A stretch of DNA of 64,000 nucleotides from an uncultured Oscillospiraceae bacterium (GTDB lineage Bacteria; Bacillota; Clostridia; Oscillospirales; Oscillospiraceae): assembly GCA_944385035.1 (NCBI GenBank), contig CALWVV010000003.1, positions 1-64,000 of the forward strand. Reading direction: 5' to 3'. Each line of letters starts with the position of its first letter. Position 1 is the first letter of the stretch. Made by a program: the position numbers and the translations under genes. The notes below the pieces were generated by a model, which searched no databases, was not told the origin of the DNA, and saw only the letters and a program-made list of their open reading frames with translations. Of this stretch, positions 33,842 through 43,228 are shown piece by piece.

Positions 33842-34906
33842 CTAAACAGATTCACTAAAATTAATAGGATCGAGAGGTCCCGATTCTTTTTTGATTTTTT
33901 CAGGCGCAGGCCCAATTTGACAAACAGAATTCCGCTCAATCAAACGACCGTGGATGACGATCTTTCCGTCCCAGTCGGTTTCTCTTCCCTCAATATGGTC
34001 GATTAGCTTTTTTACTGCAATCTGCGCTATGGTTTCAATGGGGTGGTGCCAGGTAGACAGCGGCGGGATCATATACGCGGAATCTTCCACATCGTCGAAT
34101 CCCATGACAGAAATATCTTTGGGAATGGAATAGCCGCCCCGGATCACTCCGCTGTAAACCCCCATGGCCATCCAGTCACTGGCGACAAAGAACGCTGTCA
34201 CGTCATGATTTTCTTCCAGCGCTCGGCAGGTTTTATCATAGACCTCCTTTGTGCTCTGGGCTTGGATAAACACCCCACCCTCGGAACCAATGCCATAATC
34301 CCGGAATGCCTGAAGACAGCCCGCATACCGCTCCCGGATATGCTGAACTGAGATATCGCTCATGATGCATACAATTTTCCGGTGACCGTGAAGAATCAAA
34401 TGCTCTACCGCTTTATACGCACCAAAAAAATTGTCGTTTGTTACGCTGGGCAGCCCCAGGTCCCAGGATCGGTTCACTAAAATCATGGGAATCCCATAAT
34501 TTTTCATTGCCGTAATATGGTCGCAGTCATCTGTACTGGCAACCAGAATGATGCCATCCGCCGAAAACTCACGCGCCCGCTGGACGCATTTCAATTCCTC
34601 GCTTTTGGATGACTTAGACACACTTAGGAACGTGGCATACCCATACTGGTCGATCTCTTTGCTGAAGCAGTCAATCAGCTTCGGGAAAAACGGGTTGGTA
34701 ATGGTAGGGACTAACAGCTGGATCATTTTGCTTCTACGTTGTTTTAGACCTCTGGCCATCTGTGTGGGCACGTAGTGGAGTTTATTCGCAGCTTGTAGAA
34801 CTCGTTTTTTGGTCTCATTGTCAACCACAGTACTTCCTGAAATGGCCCGTGAAACGGTGCTACAAGACACACCAGCAAGTTTAGCAACATCCCGGATCGT
34901 TGCCAT
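33842..34906 (-). CDS. LacI family transcriptional regulator
   Basis: 354 residues. The N-terminal helix-turn-helix is MATIRDVAKLAGVSCSTVSRAI, followed by the hinge helix PTQMARGLKQRRSK. A periplasmic-binding-protein-like effector domain follows (about 60-330), with MGFDDVEDSAYMIPPLSTWHHP near the end. It is encoded in the middle of the CoA-transferase cluster and probably controls it. A TGNAANCGNTTNCA-type site lies at 37980-37995, just downstream of the cluster's first promoter. I use ATG 34906; a GTG 9 bp upstream is possible. Confidence 0.92.
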   Translation of the reverse strand: MATIRDVAKLAGVSCSTVSRAISGSTVVDNETKKRVLQAANKLHYVPTQMARGLKQRRSKMIQLLVPTITNPFFPKLIDCFSKEIDQYGYATFLSVSKSSKSEELKCVQRAREFSADGIILVASTDDCDHITAMKNYGIPMILVNRSWDLGLPSVTNDNFFGAYKAVEHLILHGHRKIVCIMSDISVQHIRERYAGCLQAFRDYGIGSEGGVFIQAQSTKEVYDKTCRALEENHDVTAFFVASDWMAMGVYSGVIRGGYSIPKDISVMGFDDVEDSAYMIPPLSTWHHPIETIAQIAVKKLIDHIEGRETDWDGKIVIHGRLIERNSVCQIGPAPEKIKKESGPLDPINFSESV

Positions 34907-35041
34907 TCTCCTCACCTTACCTTCCTTTCAATCGTTTTTTGTTATAAACATCATGTATAGGCAGATCCAATGCCATAAATCCTAAGTATATATTAGCACT
35001 TTATTGTCGTTTTGGTATTATATTTTTTATTTTGTGCACAT

Positions 35042-36234
35042 TTAATGGAAGCCTACTCCATTACGCCAGTCACTCCATACTGTCTCAAACCACTCGTTCT
35101 CCTCCGGGATGGGACGGCGGTTGCGCCACATAAAATGACAGCCTGCCGGATCATACTCCACTTCTTGAATCTGATCGGAAAGTGCTCCGTTTTCCAAGGA
35201 ATAGCGGAACTCTTCCTCCAGCTCGTCCAGCGGTTTCACTCCTTCGGAATCATAGATAAGATAAGACCCTCGGCTCTTGCCGCCGTGGGCAATATAATCC
35301 GCTATGGCGGACAAATACGTTACTTGGCTCACCGCCAAATCCCGCAGCCGATACACCATGTGCAAATACTTCGGCTCTTTCACCGAGGCCTGGGTTTCAA
35401 TACGGTGAATTTGTTCTTTCGCTTGTTGGATCGCCTCTTGTATCTCACAGGTATTGCGAATAACTGCCGCGCAGCGGCTCATCCGTTCCTGCAATGCATG
35501 GTACTCACCAACCAGGTCAAAGCTCTCCGCGTTCCGCTCCAGCACCATATGTCCAAATTCCATCGCCGCCTCGATGCTTTGTCCGGCCACACGCTCCAGT
35601 GCTTCTCGGTCATAATGGGGGCCTTGGAAGCCAGCTCTACTGCCAACGCTTCCGCGCCGGCCCGCAGGGCGGGCACATCCTCATATACCTCGGTGACCAG
35701 GCCATACTGCAGCGCCGTCTCGGCGTGGATCCGTTTGGCCCGCAGGATCATATCCTTGGCCCGTCCTTCTCCGATGATACGCGGCAGACGAATGGTTCCG
35801 CCCCATCCAGGAATGATTCCCAGTGCAATTTCAGGCAGCGCAAACCGAGCATTTTTGCTGGCGATTCTGAAATCACAGCACATGGCCAGCTCCAGGCCGC
35901 CGCCCAAGCAGTACCCGTTGATGCAGGCAATGGTCGGAATCTTCAGCCACTCAATACGGTTGTAGACTTTGTACCCGCAGGTGATCAAATAGTGCGCGTC
36001 TTTCGGCTGATAACAAGGAGCTCCCATCATACCAATATCCGCGCCTGCAATGAAGGACTTTTCTCCCGCTCCTGTGAACATCAAGCAGCGGATCTCAGGA
36101 TCGTCCTCCACCTGATCCAGCAGCCCATCGATCTTTTCCACAATGTCCGTATTCAGTGCGTTCATTTGCTTTGGCCGGTCAATGGTAATAACCGCCCAGC
36201 CGTTTTTCTTTTCCAAATATACTTCTGCACTCAT
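35042..36234 (-). pseudogene. Enoyl-CoA hydratase fused to a flavoprotein tail, frameshifted
   Basis: The first 200 or so codons encode a normal crotonase: FIAGADIGMM and CLGGGLELAMCCDFRIA form the oxyanion and CoA sites, and LPEIALGIIPGWGGTIRLPR has the active-site Glu. After LASKAPIMTEK the frame fails and gives nonsense up to a stop at 35479. The +1 frame continues with ALERVAGQSIEAAMEFGHMV, which fits a crotonase C terminus, so about one base is missing near 35600-35622. That second frame then runs without a stop into RMSRCAAVIRN, HGGKSRGSYLIYD and WFETVWSDWRNG. These resemble the C-terminal helical domain of fumarate-reductase-like flavoproteins. I infer an old in-frame deletion fusion plus a later frameshift. 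Confidence 0.75.
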
Positions 36235-36266
36235 TCTTTTTATCCTTCCTCTAGACTGTTTGTGGT

Positions 36267-37823
36267 TTAATCTTTACAATTCATCAACGATACTTCAAAA
36301 ATCCGGGCATCCATCGTCTTTAAATCCTCAGAAATCTGGGGTTTGAAATCCATCTGTCCCAGGATATCCCGTTCCAGATCGATACCAGGGGCAATCTCAG
36401 TCAGGACCAATCCCTCTTCTCCCAGCACAAAGACACAACGTTCCGTCACATAGACGACCTTTTGTCCTTCCTCATGTGCAAAGCGGGAACTGAACGTGAT
36501 TTGCTCCACATCCTGGATAAATTTGTGAATCCGTCCCTCCTGAAGAATCTTTACCTTTCCATCCGACACCTCTGTTTTCAGGCCGCCGGTGGTAAAAGTA
36601 CCGCAGAATACCACTTGCTTTGCGGACTGAGAGATATCAATGAATCCGCCGCTGCCCGAGATCGTGGTGCCGAATTTACTCACGTTGACGTTACCCTTCG
36701 CATCCGCTTGGGCCAGTCCCAGGAACGTAGCATCCAGGCCCCGTCCAGAATAGAAGTCGAACTGAGCACACTCATCGATTACAGCCACAGGGTTGCTTGC
36801 CACGCCAAAAATGGCTCCCTGCGCCGGAACGCCGCCATAAATTCCCTGCTCAATGGTCATGGTAACCTGGTCCGAAAATCCCTCTTCGGCTGCGACTGCA
36901 GCTACGCCATCCGCCATGCCAAAGCCCAGGTTGATGACCGAGCCTTTTTTCAGCTCCATAAAGGCTCTCCGGGCTACCACTTTCCGCGCTGACAGCGGGA
37001 ACGGTTTCAAATTTTTCAGAGGAATCTCCATATCGCCGGAGAAAGCCGGGTTATACTCGCCCTCGCCCGTTTGCATTTGCTCTGGGTCTACCACCACGGC
37101 ATCAACATAAACACCGGGGATTGACACGCGCTTTGAGCCTAAGCTATTGGCCCGTGCAACATACTTGACCTGCGCAATCACAATTCCTCCGCTGTTGTGG
37201 GCTGCCTGAGCCGCCGCCAGCAAATCAAGCTTAGCAGGCTCCTGCTCCAGACTGATGTTCCCATCTTCATCGGCATACGTTCCGCGAATAATGGCCACGT
37301 TTACCGGGAAGGTCTTATAGCGAAGGTACTCCTGTCCATCCAGCTCAATAAGCTCTACCAGGTCTTCCTTGGTAACTTCGTTCAGCTTGCCCCCGGACAA
37401 GCGGGGATCGACAAAAGTATATTTTCCGGTCTTTGTAATAAGACCGGGGCGGTGCGCTGCAATTTCACGATAAAGATGGCACAAAACTCCCTGAGAGAAG
37501 TTATAGGCCTCAATCTCGTTATTGACCGCCATGGCCTGCATTTCAGGTGACCAGCCCCAGTGTCCGCCCACCACACGGCGAACCATACCCTTATGGGCAA
37601 ATCTGGTAATACCGGCACGCTGCTTATCTCCAATTCCAGAGGCATGTACTAACGTTATATTTTTGGGACTGCCAGTTTCCAAAAAGCGGTTTTCTATACC
37701 TTCCAGCAGAAAATGGGGCTCCATGACCCCACCACCGCTGCCAGTTAAAACCACGGTATCTTCGTCCTTGATCAGGGCAGCCGCCATTTCTCTTGTCATA
37801 ACTTTCGACAAAACCTCTCGCAC
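36267..37823 (-). CDS. Acyl-CoA:acetate/3-ketoacid CoA-transferase (fused alpha-beta), second copy
   Basis: About 515 residues, clearly paralogous to the protein at 28599. It shares the layout TGSGGG...VVGGHWGWSPEM, NLGFGMADGVAAVAAEEG, MTIEQGIYGGVPAQG with the expected nucleophilic Glu, and GSGGFIDISQSAK. It moves CoA between acetyl- or other acyl-CoA and an unknown acid. It opens the cluster behind a strong promoter (38007-38034) and a LacI/cre-like site. The start is uncertain: GTG 37823, TTG 37811 (which best matches the paralogue's N terminus) or ATG 37799; none has a well-spaced ribosome binding site. Confidence 0.9.
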   Translation of the reverse strand: MREVLSKVMTREMAAALIKDEDTVVLTGSGGGVMEPHFLLEGIENRFLETGSPKNITLVHASGIGDKQRAGITRFAHKGMVRRVVGGHWGWSPEMQAMAVNNEIEAYNFSQGVLCHLYREIAAHRPGLITKTGKYTFVDPRLSGGKLNEVTKEDLVELIELDGQEYLRYKTFPVNVAIIRGTYADEDGNISLEQEPAKLDLLAAAQAAHNSGGIVIAQVKYVARANSLGSKRVSIPGVYVDAVVVDPEQMQTGEGEYNPAFSGDMEIPLKNLKPFPLSARKVVARRAFMELKKGSVINLGFGMADGVAAVAAEEGFSDQVTMTIEQGIYGGVPAQGAIFGVASNPVAVIDECAQFDFYSGRGLDATFLGLAQADAKGNVNVSKFGTTISGSGGFIDISQSAKQVVFCGTFTTGGLKTEVSDGKVKILQEGRIHKFIQDVEQITFSSRFAHEEGQKVVYVTERCVFVLGEEGLVLTEIAPGIDLERDILGQMDFKPQISEDLKTMDARIFEVSLMNCKD

Positions 37824-37979
37824 TCCCTTTCTATCAAACCATTTTGTCTATCACAAAAGAATTTTCCGTATCACTTTTTATTCAACAAGCCGCCTGCTAT
37901 CACCAACGTTCCAAAGTTTTGTTTTAAGTACACGATTTCCTTCTTGCGGTCTTGTCTATTTCTACCAAATGTCTCATTT

Positions 37980-37995
37980 ATGAAATCGTTTGCAT
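37980..37995 (-). promoter_or_regulatory. LacI/CcpA-type operator
   Basis: On the minus strand ATGCAAACGATTTCAT fits the LacI-family consensus TGNAANCGNTTNCA. It lies just downstream of the -10 box of the CoA-transferase promoter, a typical repression position. CGTTTGCATTT recurs at 38346-38356. Confidence 0.6.
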
Positions 37996-38006
37996 TTGTT
38001 AAGTTC

Positions 38007-38034
38007 ATAATACTCTTTTTTGGCCCCTTGTCAA
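38007..38034 (-). promoter_or_regulatory. Promoter of the CoA-transferase cluster
   Basis: TTGACA (38029-38034), 16 bp, TATTAT (38007-38012) on the minus strand. Confidence 0.7.
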
Positions 38035-38614
38035 GACATATGGTATGTTTTCTCCTCTTTTTACAAAATCATCTTCCATTTTTTGTAGCAATTCCAAAAA
38101 ACTTTTTTTCATACATCTCTCCTACGTTCTCAATCTCTTTTCCGGCTTGAAAACGGGGCTATTTTTCTCTCTGGAAAAATTCTACGTTTTATATAAATAT
38201 TTGTTTTTTATCTATATTTATCGAAAAATTTCACAACTAATGATTGCATTTTCTCATCAATGTATTACAATATAAGTCAGACGTCCGTTTGGTTAATTTT
38301 GTGGCCATCGGCAGCTATTTTTCTACCCTTATGTCTCAATCAATACGTTTGCATTTATATTTATGGCTTTAATTGACACAAATTACCTCTTTTTCCAAAT
38401 TTAACCAAAACTTTTTGGAAAACCCACGCCAATTGCCCATAATGATCGGCTCAAAAGCCCCTTGCAGGGCCAAATCGGCCTTTTGTCCGCATGGCAGCTT
38501 TTTGCAAATTGCCAGCAACCGCTAGTTCATTTCATTTTTTGCAATCATTTTCATTCTATTGCCAGCCCCCCTAATTCGAATCAAAAGGAGGAACCTCGTT
38601 AGAGGGAAAATTTT
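38035..38614. other. AT-rich divergent intergenic region upstream of uxaC
   Basis: About 580 bp (790 bp counting the CoA-transferase leader) without a gene. It contains the uxaC promoter (38244-38271) and a partial second LacI-like site (CGTTTGCATTT at 38346). The leader of about 340 nt carries two copies of TTGCCAGC close to the gene. I see no known riboswitch, and only small local inverted repeats such as GGCTCAAAAGCC near 38449. Confidence 0.5.
38244..38271 (+). promoter_or_regulatory. Promoter of uxaC
   Basis: TTGCAT (38244-38249), 16 bp, TACAAT (38266-38271). The predicted start lies next to ACGTCCGTTTGG (38281-38292), a possible operator. Confidence 0.55.
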
Positions 38615-40057
38615 ATGAAGGCTTTTATGGATCACGATTTTCTTTTGAATACCAAAACCGCTCAGCACTTATTCCATGACTACGCAGAAAACGCGCCTCT
38701 TGTTGATTATCATTGTCACATCAATCCCCGCGAGATTTATGAGGACCGCCGCTTTGAAAATCTCGCCCAAGTCTGGCTGGGCGGCAAACAGCCAGACGGT
38801 TCCTATGCAGGCGACCATTATAAGTGGCGCGTCATGCGCTCCAATGGGGTCAGTGAGGATTACATTACCGGCGATCAGCCCGATTATGAGCGTTATTTAA
38901 AGTTTGTCGAGTCTTTACAGATGGCGATCGGAAATCCCATGTACCACTGGTGCCATTTGGAACTGAAAAAATTCTTCGGCTATGACAAGCCTTTGACTCC
39001 GGAAACCGCAGAAGAGGTCTGGAGGCACTGCAACGACAAGCTGCAGAACGACCCCAACATGACCGTGCGCGGCCTCATCCGTCAGTCCAATGTAGCCTTT
39101 ATCGGCACTACGGACGACCCGACGGATTCTCTGGAGTGGCACAAAAAAATTGCCGCTGACCCCACTTTCACCGTGAAGGTATGCCCGTCCTTCCGTCCGG
39201 ATAAAGCCATCAACATCCAGAAACCCGGCTATCTGTCCTATATCGATCAGCTGGCCCACTGTGTGCAAAAAGAGAGTCTGGACTCTGTGCAAGAGATCTG
39301 CGACGCTCTGCGACAGCGGCTGGAATACTTTGTCAGCCTGGGATGCCGGGCCAGTGACCACGGCCTGGATTATATCCCCTTCCGCCCCTGTACCGCAGAG
39401 GAGGCCAACGCCGTTTATCAAAAGGTCCGCGCCGGCCAAGCCATCTCCGAAGTGGAATCTGAGCAGTATCAGACCTACCTTCTGATCTGCCTGGCCCACC
39501 TCTATCATAAAAACGATGTGGCTATGCAGCTGCACTACTCCTGCCTGCGCAACCCCAACGAGAGCATGTTCCCCATTCTCGGACCCGATACCGGCTTTGA
39601 TGTGATCTCCCAAAACAGCTGCGGCGCCAATGTGGCCGCCCTGCTGTCCTGCCTGTACAAGACCCACCAGTGCCCCAAAACCGTTCTCTACTCTTTGAAC
39701 CCATCGGACAATGCTCAGTTGGGCTCTATTTTGGGAGCATTTCAAACTGACGAGCTGCCTGGAAAGATTCAGCATGGCTCTGCCTGGTGGTTCAACGACA
39801 CGAAAGTCGGCATGATCGACCAGATGGTATCCCTGGCAAATCTGGGACTGCTGGGAAATTTCATCGGTATGCTCACCGACTCCCGTTCGTTCCTGTCCTA
39901 TGCGCGCCATGATTACTTCCGCCGTATCCTCTGCAACCTCATCGGCGACTGGGTGGAAAATGGTGAGTACCCCGCTTTGGAAGATAATTTGAAGCGCATT
40001 GTTGACGGCGTTTGCTACAAAAACGCCTTGCGGTATTTCTCTTTGGAGAGGGACTGA
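38615..40057 (+). CDS. uxaC: Glucuronate (uronate) isomerase
   Basis: 480 residues, full length. It isomerises D-glucuronate to D-fructuronate and D-galacturonate to D-tagaturonate, the entry step of the cytosolic hexuronate pathway. It has the amidohydrolase-like fold. LVDYHCHINPREI carries the metal-binding HxH, with RASDHGLDYIPF and LQLHYS-like MQLHYSCLRN further on, and DSRSFLSYARHDYFRRILC near the end. The ribosome binding site AAAGGAGGAACC stands well upstream (about 20 bp). It is monocistronic, divergent from the CoA-transferase cluster and convergent with uxaA. Confidence 0.96.
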   Translation: MKAFMDHDFLLNTKTAQHLFHDYAENAPLVDYHCHINPREIYEDRRFENLAQVWLGGKQPDGSYAGDHYKWRVMRSNGVSEDYITGDQPDYERYLKFVESLQMAIGNPMYHWCHLELKKFFGYDKPLTPETAEEVWRHCNDKLQNDPNMTVRGLIRQSNVAFIGTTDDPTDSLEWHKKIAADPTFTVKVCPSFRPDKAINIQKPGYLSYIDQLAHCVQKESLDSVQEICDALRQRLEYFVSLGCRASDHGLDYIPFRPCTAEEANAVYQKVRAGQAISEVESEQYQTYLLICLAHLYHKNDVAMQLHYSCLRNPNESMFPILGPDTGFDVISQNSCGANVAALLSCLYKTHQCPKTVLYSLNPSDNAQLGSILGAFQTDELPGKIQHGSAWWFNDTKVGMIDQMVSLANLGLLGNFIGMLTDSRSFLSYARHDYFRRILCNLIGDWVENGEYPALEDNLKRIVDGVCYKNALRYFSLERD

Positions 40058-40102
40058 TCATCCCGCACACTTCCGGATCCGCAAAGAACCTTCAAAAAAA
40101 AG

Positions 40103-40144
40103 AAACAGATGGGCCGAGAATTGCATTTCTCGGCCCATCTGTTT
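40103..40144. terminator. Bidirectional terminator uxaC / uxaA
   Basis: A perfect 18-bp stem (40103-40120 and 40127-40144) has a 6-base loop. T's follow on the plus strand, and an A-rich run on the left gives U's for the minus strand. Confidence 0.9.
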
Positions 40145-40200
40145 TGTTCTGGCCATGTTCCTTTTCGTTTTCTGCCGGTTTATACTCCTGTACCGTGCTT

Positions 40201-41682
40201 TTACAGGGTCACCCCGTCTTTGAAAATAGCAATATCCCGGAATCCATGCTGTTCTCCCAACGTCTGTCTCCCCGATGCCACTTCCAGAATATAGCGGAAA
40301 AAGTCCCGGCTCATGTTCTCCATGGAACCATTTTCAAGCAAGGCGCCCGCATTGAAATCAATCCAGTTTTTCTTCCTGTGATATAAGTCCGAATTGCTGG
40401 ATATCTTCACGGTAGGGACAGGAGAATGGAAGGGAGTGCCTCTTCCCGTGGTAAACAGCACAATTTGTGCGCCTGACACAACCAGCGCTGTGGCAGCTAC
40501 CAGATCGTTTCCCGGTGCCTGAAGCAGGTTAAGTCCCCGGATGCGGACCGGTTCCCCGTACTTCAGCACATCTACAACGCTCCCTCTTCCGCCTTTTTGA
40601 ATACATCCCAACGATTTGTCTTCCAGCGTAGAGATCCCTCCCGCCTTGTTTCCGGGAGACGGATTCTCATATACCACCTGTCCGTGCCTTGTAAAATAGT
40701 CTTTGAAATCGTTGATCAGCGAGACCGTTTTCTCAAACACTTCCTGACTCTGACAACGGTTCATCAAAATAGTCTCTGCGCCAAACATCTCCGGAACCTC
40801 GGTCAGGACAGCAGTTCCTCCCTGAGCCGTAAGAAGGTCGGCAGCCGCTCCCACCAGTGGGTTGGCAGTAATGCCGGAAAATCCATCGGAGCCGCCGCAT
40901 TTCAAGCCCAAAATAAGCTCCTGCGCAGGGCAGGGCTCCCGCTTGCATGTCCCCGCATAGGCGATCAGTTCACGGATGCATTCCACTCCCTGGTCCACTT
41001 CATCCGGGTAGTCCTGACAGTTGAGAAAGCGGATGCGCTCCGGATCATACTCACCCAGAACAGCACGAAATTCCTGAATGTTGTTGTTTTCACAGCCCAG
41101 GCCAAGTATCAGCACACCACCGGCATTGGGGTGCTTTGCCAATCCGGCCAGCGCTTCTTGGGTCATGGCGTGGTCCTCAGACAGTTGGGAACACCCATAG
41201 GGGTGCTGGAACGCACAGACATTCTCTACCGTACCCGTGATCAGCGGCCGGGATTTCTGCTCGATTTGCTGTGCGATGGAATTGACACATCCCACGGTAG
41301 GAATGATCCAGATCTCATTCCGGACGCCTACTTTTCCATCGTTTCGCCGGTATCCCAAAAAGTACTCAGCCTCTTCCCGCCGCTGCTCCGGCAGCACAGG
41401 GGCGTAGGTATAGTCCAATTTTTGGTTGAGATTGGTCTGTAAATTGTGGGTATGGACCCACGCTCCGGCCGGGATCATCTCCTTGGCACGGCCAATGGGA
41501 TAACCGTACTTCAGGACATTGCTCCCTTTCTCAATAGAACAAAGAGCAATTTTGTGGCCTGGGGCAATGTCTTCCAGAATCACCAGTTCCCGATCTCTGA
41601 CGGAAATGGTTTCTCCCTTATGAATAGGGCGCAGGGCAATGGCTACGCTGTCGTCTGGATGGATCACAATGATATCGCGCAC
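40201..41682 (-). CDS. uxaA: Altronate dehydratase (UxaA)
   Basis: 493 residues. It dehydrates D-altronate to 2-keto-3-deoxygluconate in galacturonate breakdown. The N-terminal SAF domain (about 10-85) is followed by the large UxaA/GarD catalytic domain: GYRRNDGKVGVRNEIWIIPTVGCVN, HPYGCSQL, LGLGCENNN and LGLKCGGSDGFSGITANPLVG hold the conserved Cys/His metal sites. The start is a GTG at 41682 behind GAGGTGG. It is the third gene of gntR-uxaB-uxaA, 12 bp after uxaB. Confidence 0.95.
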   Translation of the reverse strand: MRDIIVIHPDDSVAIALRPIHKGETISVRDRELVILEDIAPGHKIALCSIEKGSNVLKYGYPIGRAKEMIPAGAWVHTHNLQTNLNQKLDYTYAPVLPEQRREEAEYFLGYRRNDGKVGVRNEIWIIPTVGCVNSIAQQIEQKSRPLITGTVENVCAFQHPYGCSQLSEDHAMTQEALAGLAKHPNAGGVLILGLGCENNNIQEFRAVLGEYDPERIRFLNCQDYPDEVDQGVECIRELIAYAGTCKREPCPAQELILGLKCGGSDGFSGITANPLVGAAADLLTAQGGTAVLTEVPEMFGAETILMNRCQSQEVFEKTVSLINDFKDYFTRHGQVVYENPSPGNKAGGISTLEDKSLGCIQKGGRGSVVDVLKYGEPVRIRGLNLLQAPGNDLVAATALVVSGAQIVLFTTGRGTPFHSPVPTVKISSNSDLYHRKKNWIDFNAGALLENGSMENMSRDFFRYILEVASGRQTLGEQHGFRDIAIFKDGVTL

Positions 41683-41694
41683 AAAACCACCTCT

Positions 41695-43158
41695 TTACAT
41701 CAACTCACGGGCCGCTGCCATCATTCCGCTATCCAGAATCCTCTGCAAGTCGGCGGATACCTGCTCCACAAAGCCGGGCAAAGCACGCAGATCTTCTTCC
41801 CAGAAGGCACTGTGCGCCGCCGCAGCTTCCACATACTGGGGTACGGAGTCGGCTGCAGAATGGGCCGCAAAAAACTCCATCACTTCCCGGTCATCCCGAA
41901 TCGGGTATTCTTCCCCGCCTCTTGTTCCCTTCAGACCGTCCTTGTCCCGCGCCCCACGGTAAAACGCCAGCAGAGCGGCAAAGGAAAACGTCAGAAGGCG
42001 GGGCAGTCGCTCTTCCCTCTGGAAGAAATCCTTCAGCGAAGGCAGCACGCGCGTTTTCCATTTGGATACCGAATTGAGAGAGATATCCAGCAGGCTGTGG
42101 CGGAGAAAAGGATTTCCAAAGCGTTCAAAAACCGCGCTTGCATATGCGCTGGCCTCTGCCTGGGGCAGGGGCACTGTGGGAACAATTTCTTCATAAACCA
42201 TTTTCTTGAGGTATGCAGAAAAAACAGGGTCGGCCATAAGCTCGCCCACCGTATCAAAGCCCGCCAAATAGCCAGCCAGGGCTGTGGCTGTGTGGGCGCC
42301 GTTCAAAATACGAACCTTGCGTTCCCGGTACGGGGTCAGATCCTGGACAAACAACACCGGAAGCCCCGCGCGATCCAGTGGGAACACCCCCTGCACATCC
42401 GTTCCCGTCTGCTCAATTCCCCAAAAGGCAAAGGGCTCAGCAATGTCCAGCAGCGGGTCCTCATAGCCCAGACGCTGTGCAATGGCCTCCCCTTCGTCTT
42501 TCGGAGCACCTGTAACGATCCGGTCCACCAGGGTGTTGCAGAAGGTACAGCTTTTTTCCACCCAGCATCGAAAGCCGTCCCCCAGCTTCCACAAATCAAT
42601 ATATTGATTCACGCAGTGCTGAAGCCGCTGGCCATTTCGTTCATTCAGCTCACAGGGAAGCATGATAAGCCCACGGGTAGGGTCTCCGTGGAAATGCTCA
42701 AACCTCTGGTACAGCAGCTTCGTCAGCTTTCCTGGAAATGTGTCTGGAGGACACAGTTCAAAGCGGTCACTTTCCTCGAATACAATACCCGCCTCCGTGG
42801 TATTGGAGACCACCAGCTTCAAGGTCTCAAGCCGCGCCAGCGCCTCATATTCCTCATATTGGCCATAACATTCGATCGCCTTCTGAATGCTGGTAATCAC
42901 CCGCGCTTCATCCACCACCGCTCCGTTTTGATACCCCCGAAGCAGGACGGTATACAGCTCATCCTGTTCACGGAAACGGCTGAGCGTCCCGTTCTTCCGC
43001 GGTTTCACCATCGCAATTCCAAAGTCGGTGATCCCCTGCTCATTGGCAACGTCAATCATATGGTCGGCAAATGCGCGCAAAAAATTTCCTTCTCCATATT
43101 GAAGGACCACAATGGGCCGTTCTTTCTTTTCAACCTGTGCTTGATTCAGCCTTTCCAT
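41695..43158 (-). CDS. uxaB: Tagaturonate reductase (altronate oxidoreductase)
   Basis: 487 residues of the mannitol dehydrogenase family. It reduces D-tagaturonate to D-altronate with NADH. The nucleotide region VLQYGEGNFLRAFADHMID is at the N terminus, VVSNTTEAGI near 130, and RIVTGAPKDE and the catalytic region KVRILNGAHTATA in the second half. Placement between the regulator and uxaA separates it from the related fructuronate reductase UxuB at 45907. The start follows AAAGGAAG. Confidence 0.94.
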   Translation of the reverse strand: MERLNQAQVEKKERPIVVLQYGEGNFLRAFADHMIDVANEQGITDFGIAMVKPRKNGTLSRFREQDELYTVLLRGYQNGAVVDEARVITSIQKAIECYGQYEEYEALARLETLKLVVSNTTEAGIVFEESDRFELCPPDTFPGKLTKLLYQRFEHFHGDPTRGLIMLPCELNERNGQRLQHCVNQYIDLWKLGDGFRCWVEKSCTFCNTLVDRIVTGAPKDEGEAIAQRLGYEDPLLDIAEPFAFWGIEQTGTDVQGVFPLDRAGLPVLFVQDLTPYRERKVRILNGAHTATALAGYLAGFDTVGELMADPVFSAYLKKMVYEEIVPTVPLPQAEASAYASAVFERFGNPFLRHSLLDISLNSVSKWKTRVLPSLKDFFQREERLPRLLTFSFAALLAFYRGARDKDGLKGTRGGEEYPIRDDREVMEFFAAHSAADSVPQYVEAAAAHSAFWEEDLRALPGFVEQVSADLQRILDSGMMAAARELM

Positions 43159-43228
43159 AGTGATTCTTCCTTTCTTCGCAGTCCGCGCTCACGGCTGCTG
43201 CATCCAGTTTCTTGCCTCTTCTCAAACC

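Noticed and set aside
38272..38614. Possible riboswitch in the long uxaC leader
   Set aside because: The leader is long and has small inverted repeats and a repeated TTGCCAGC, but no known aptamer core could be recognised.
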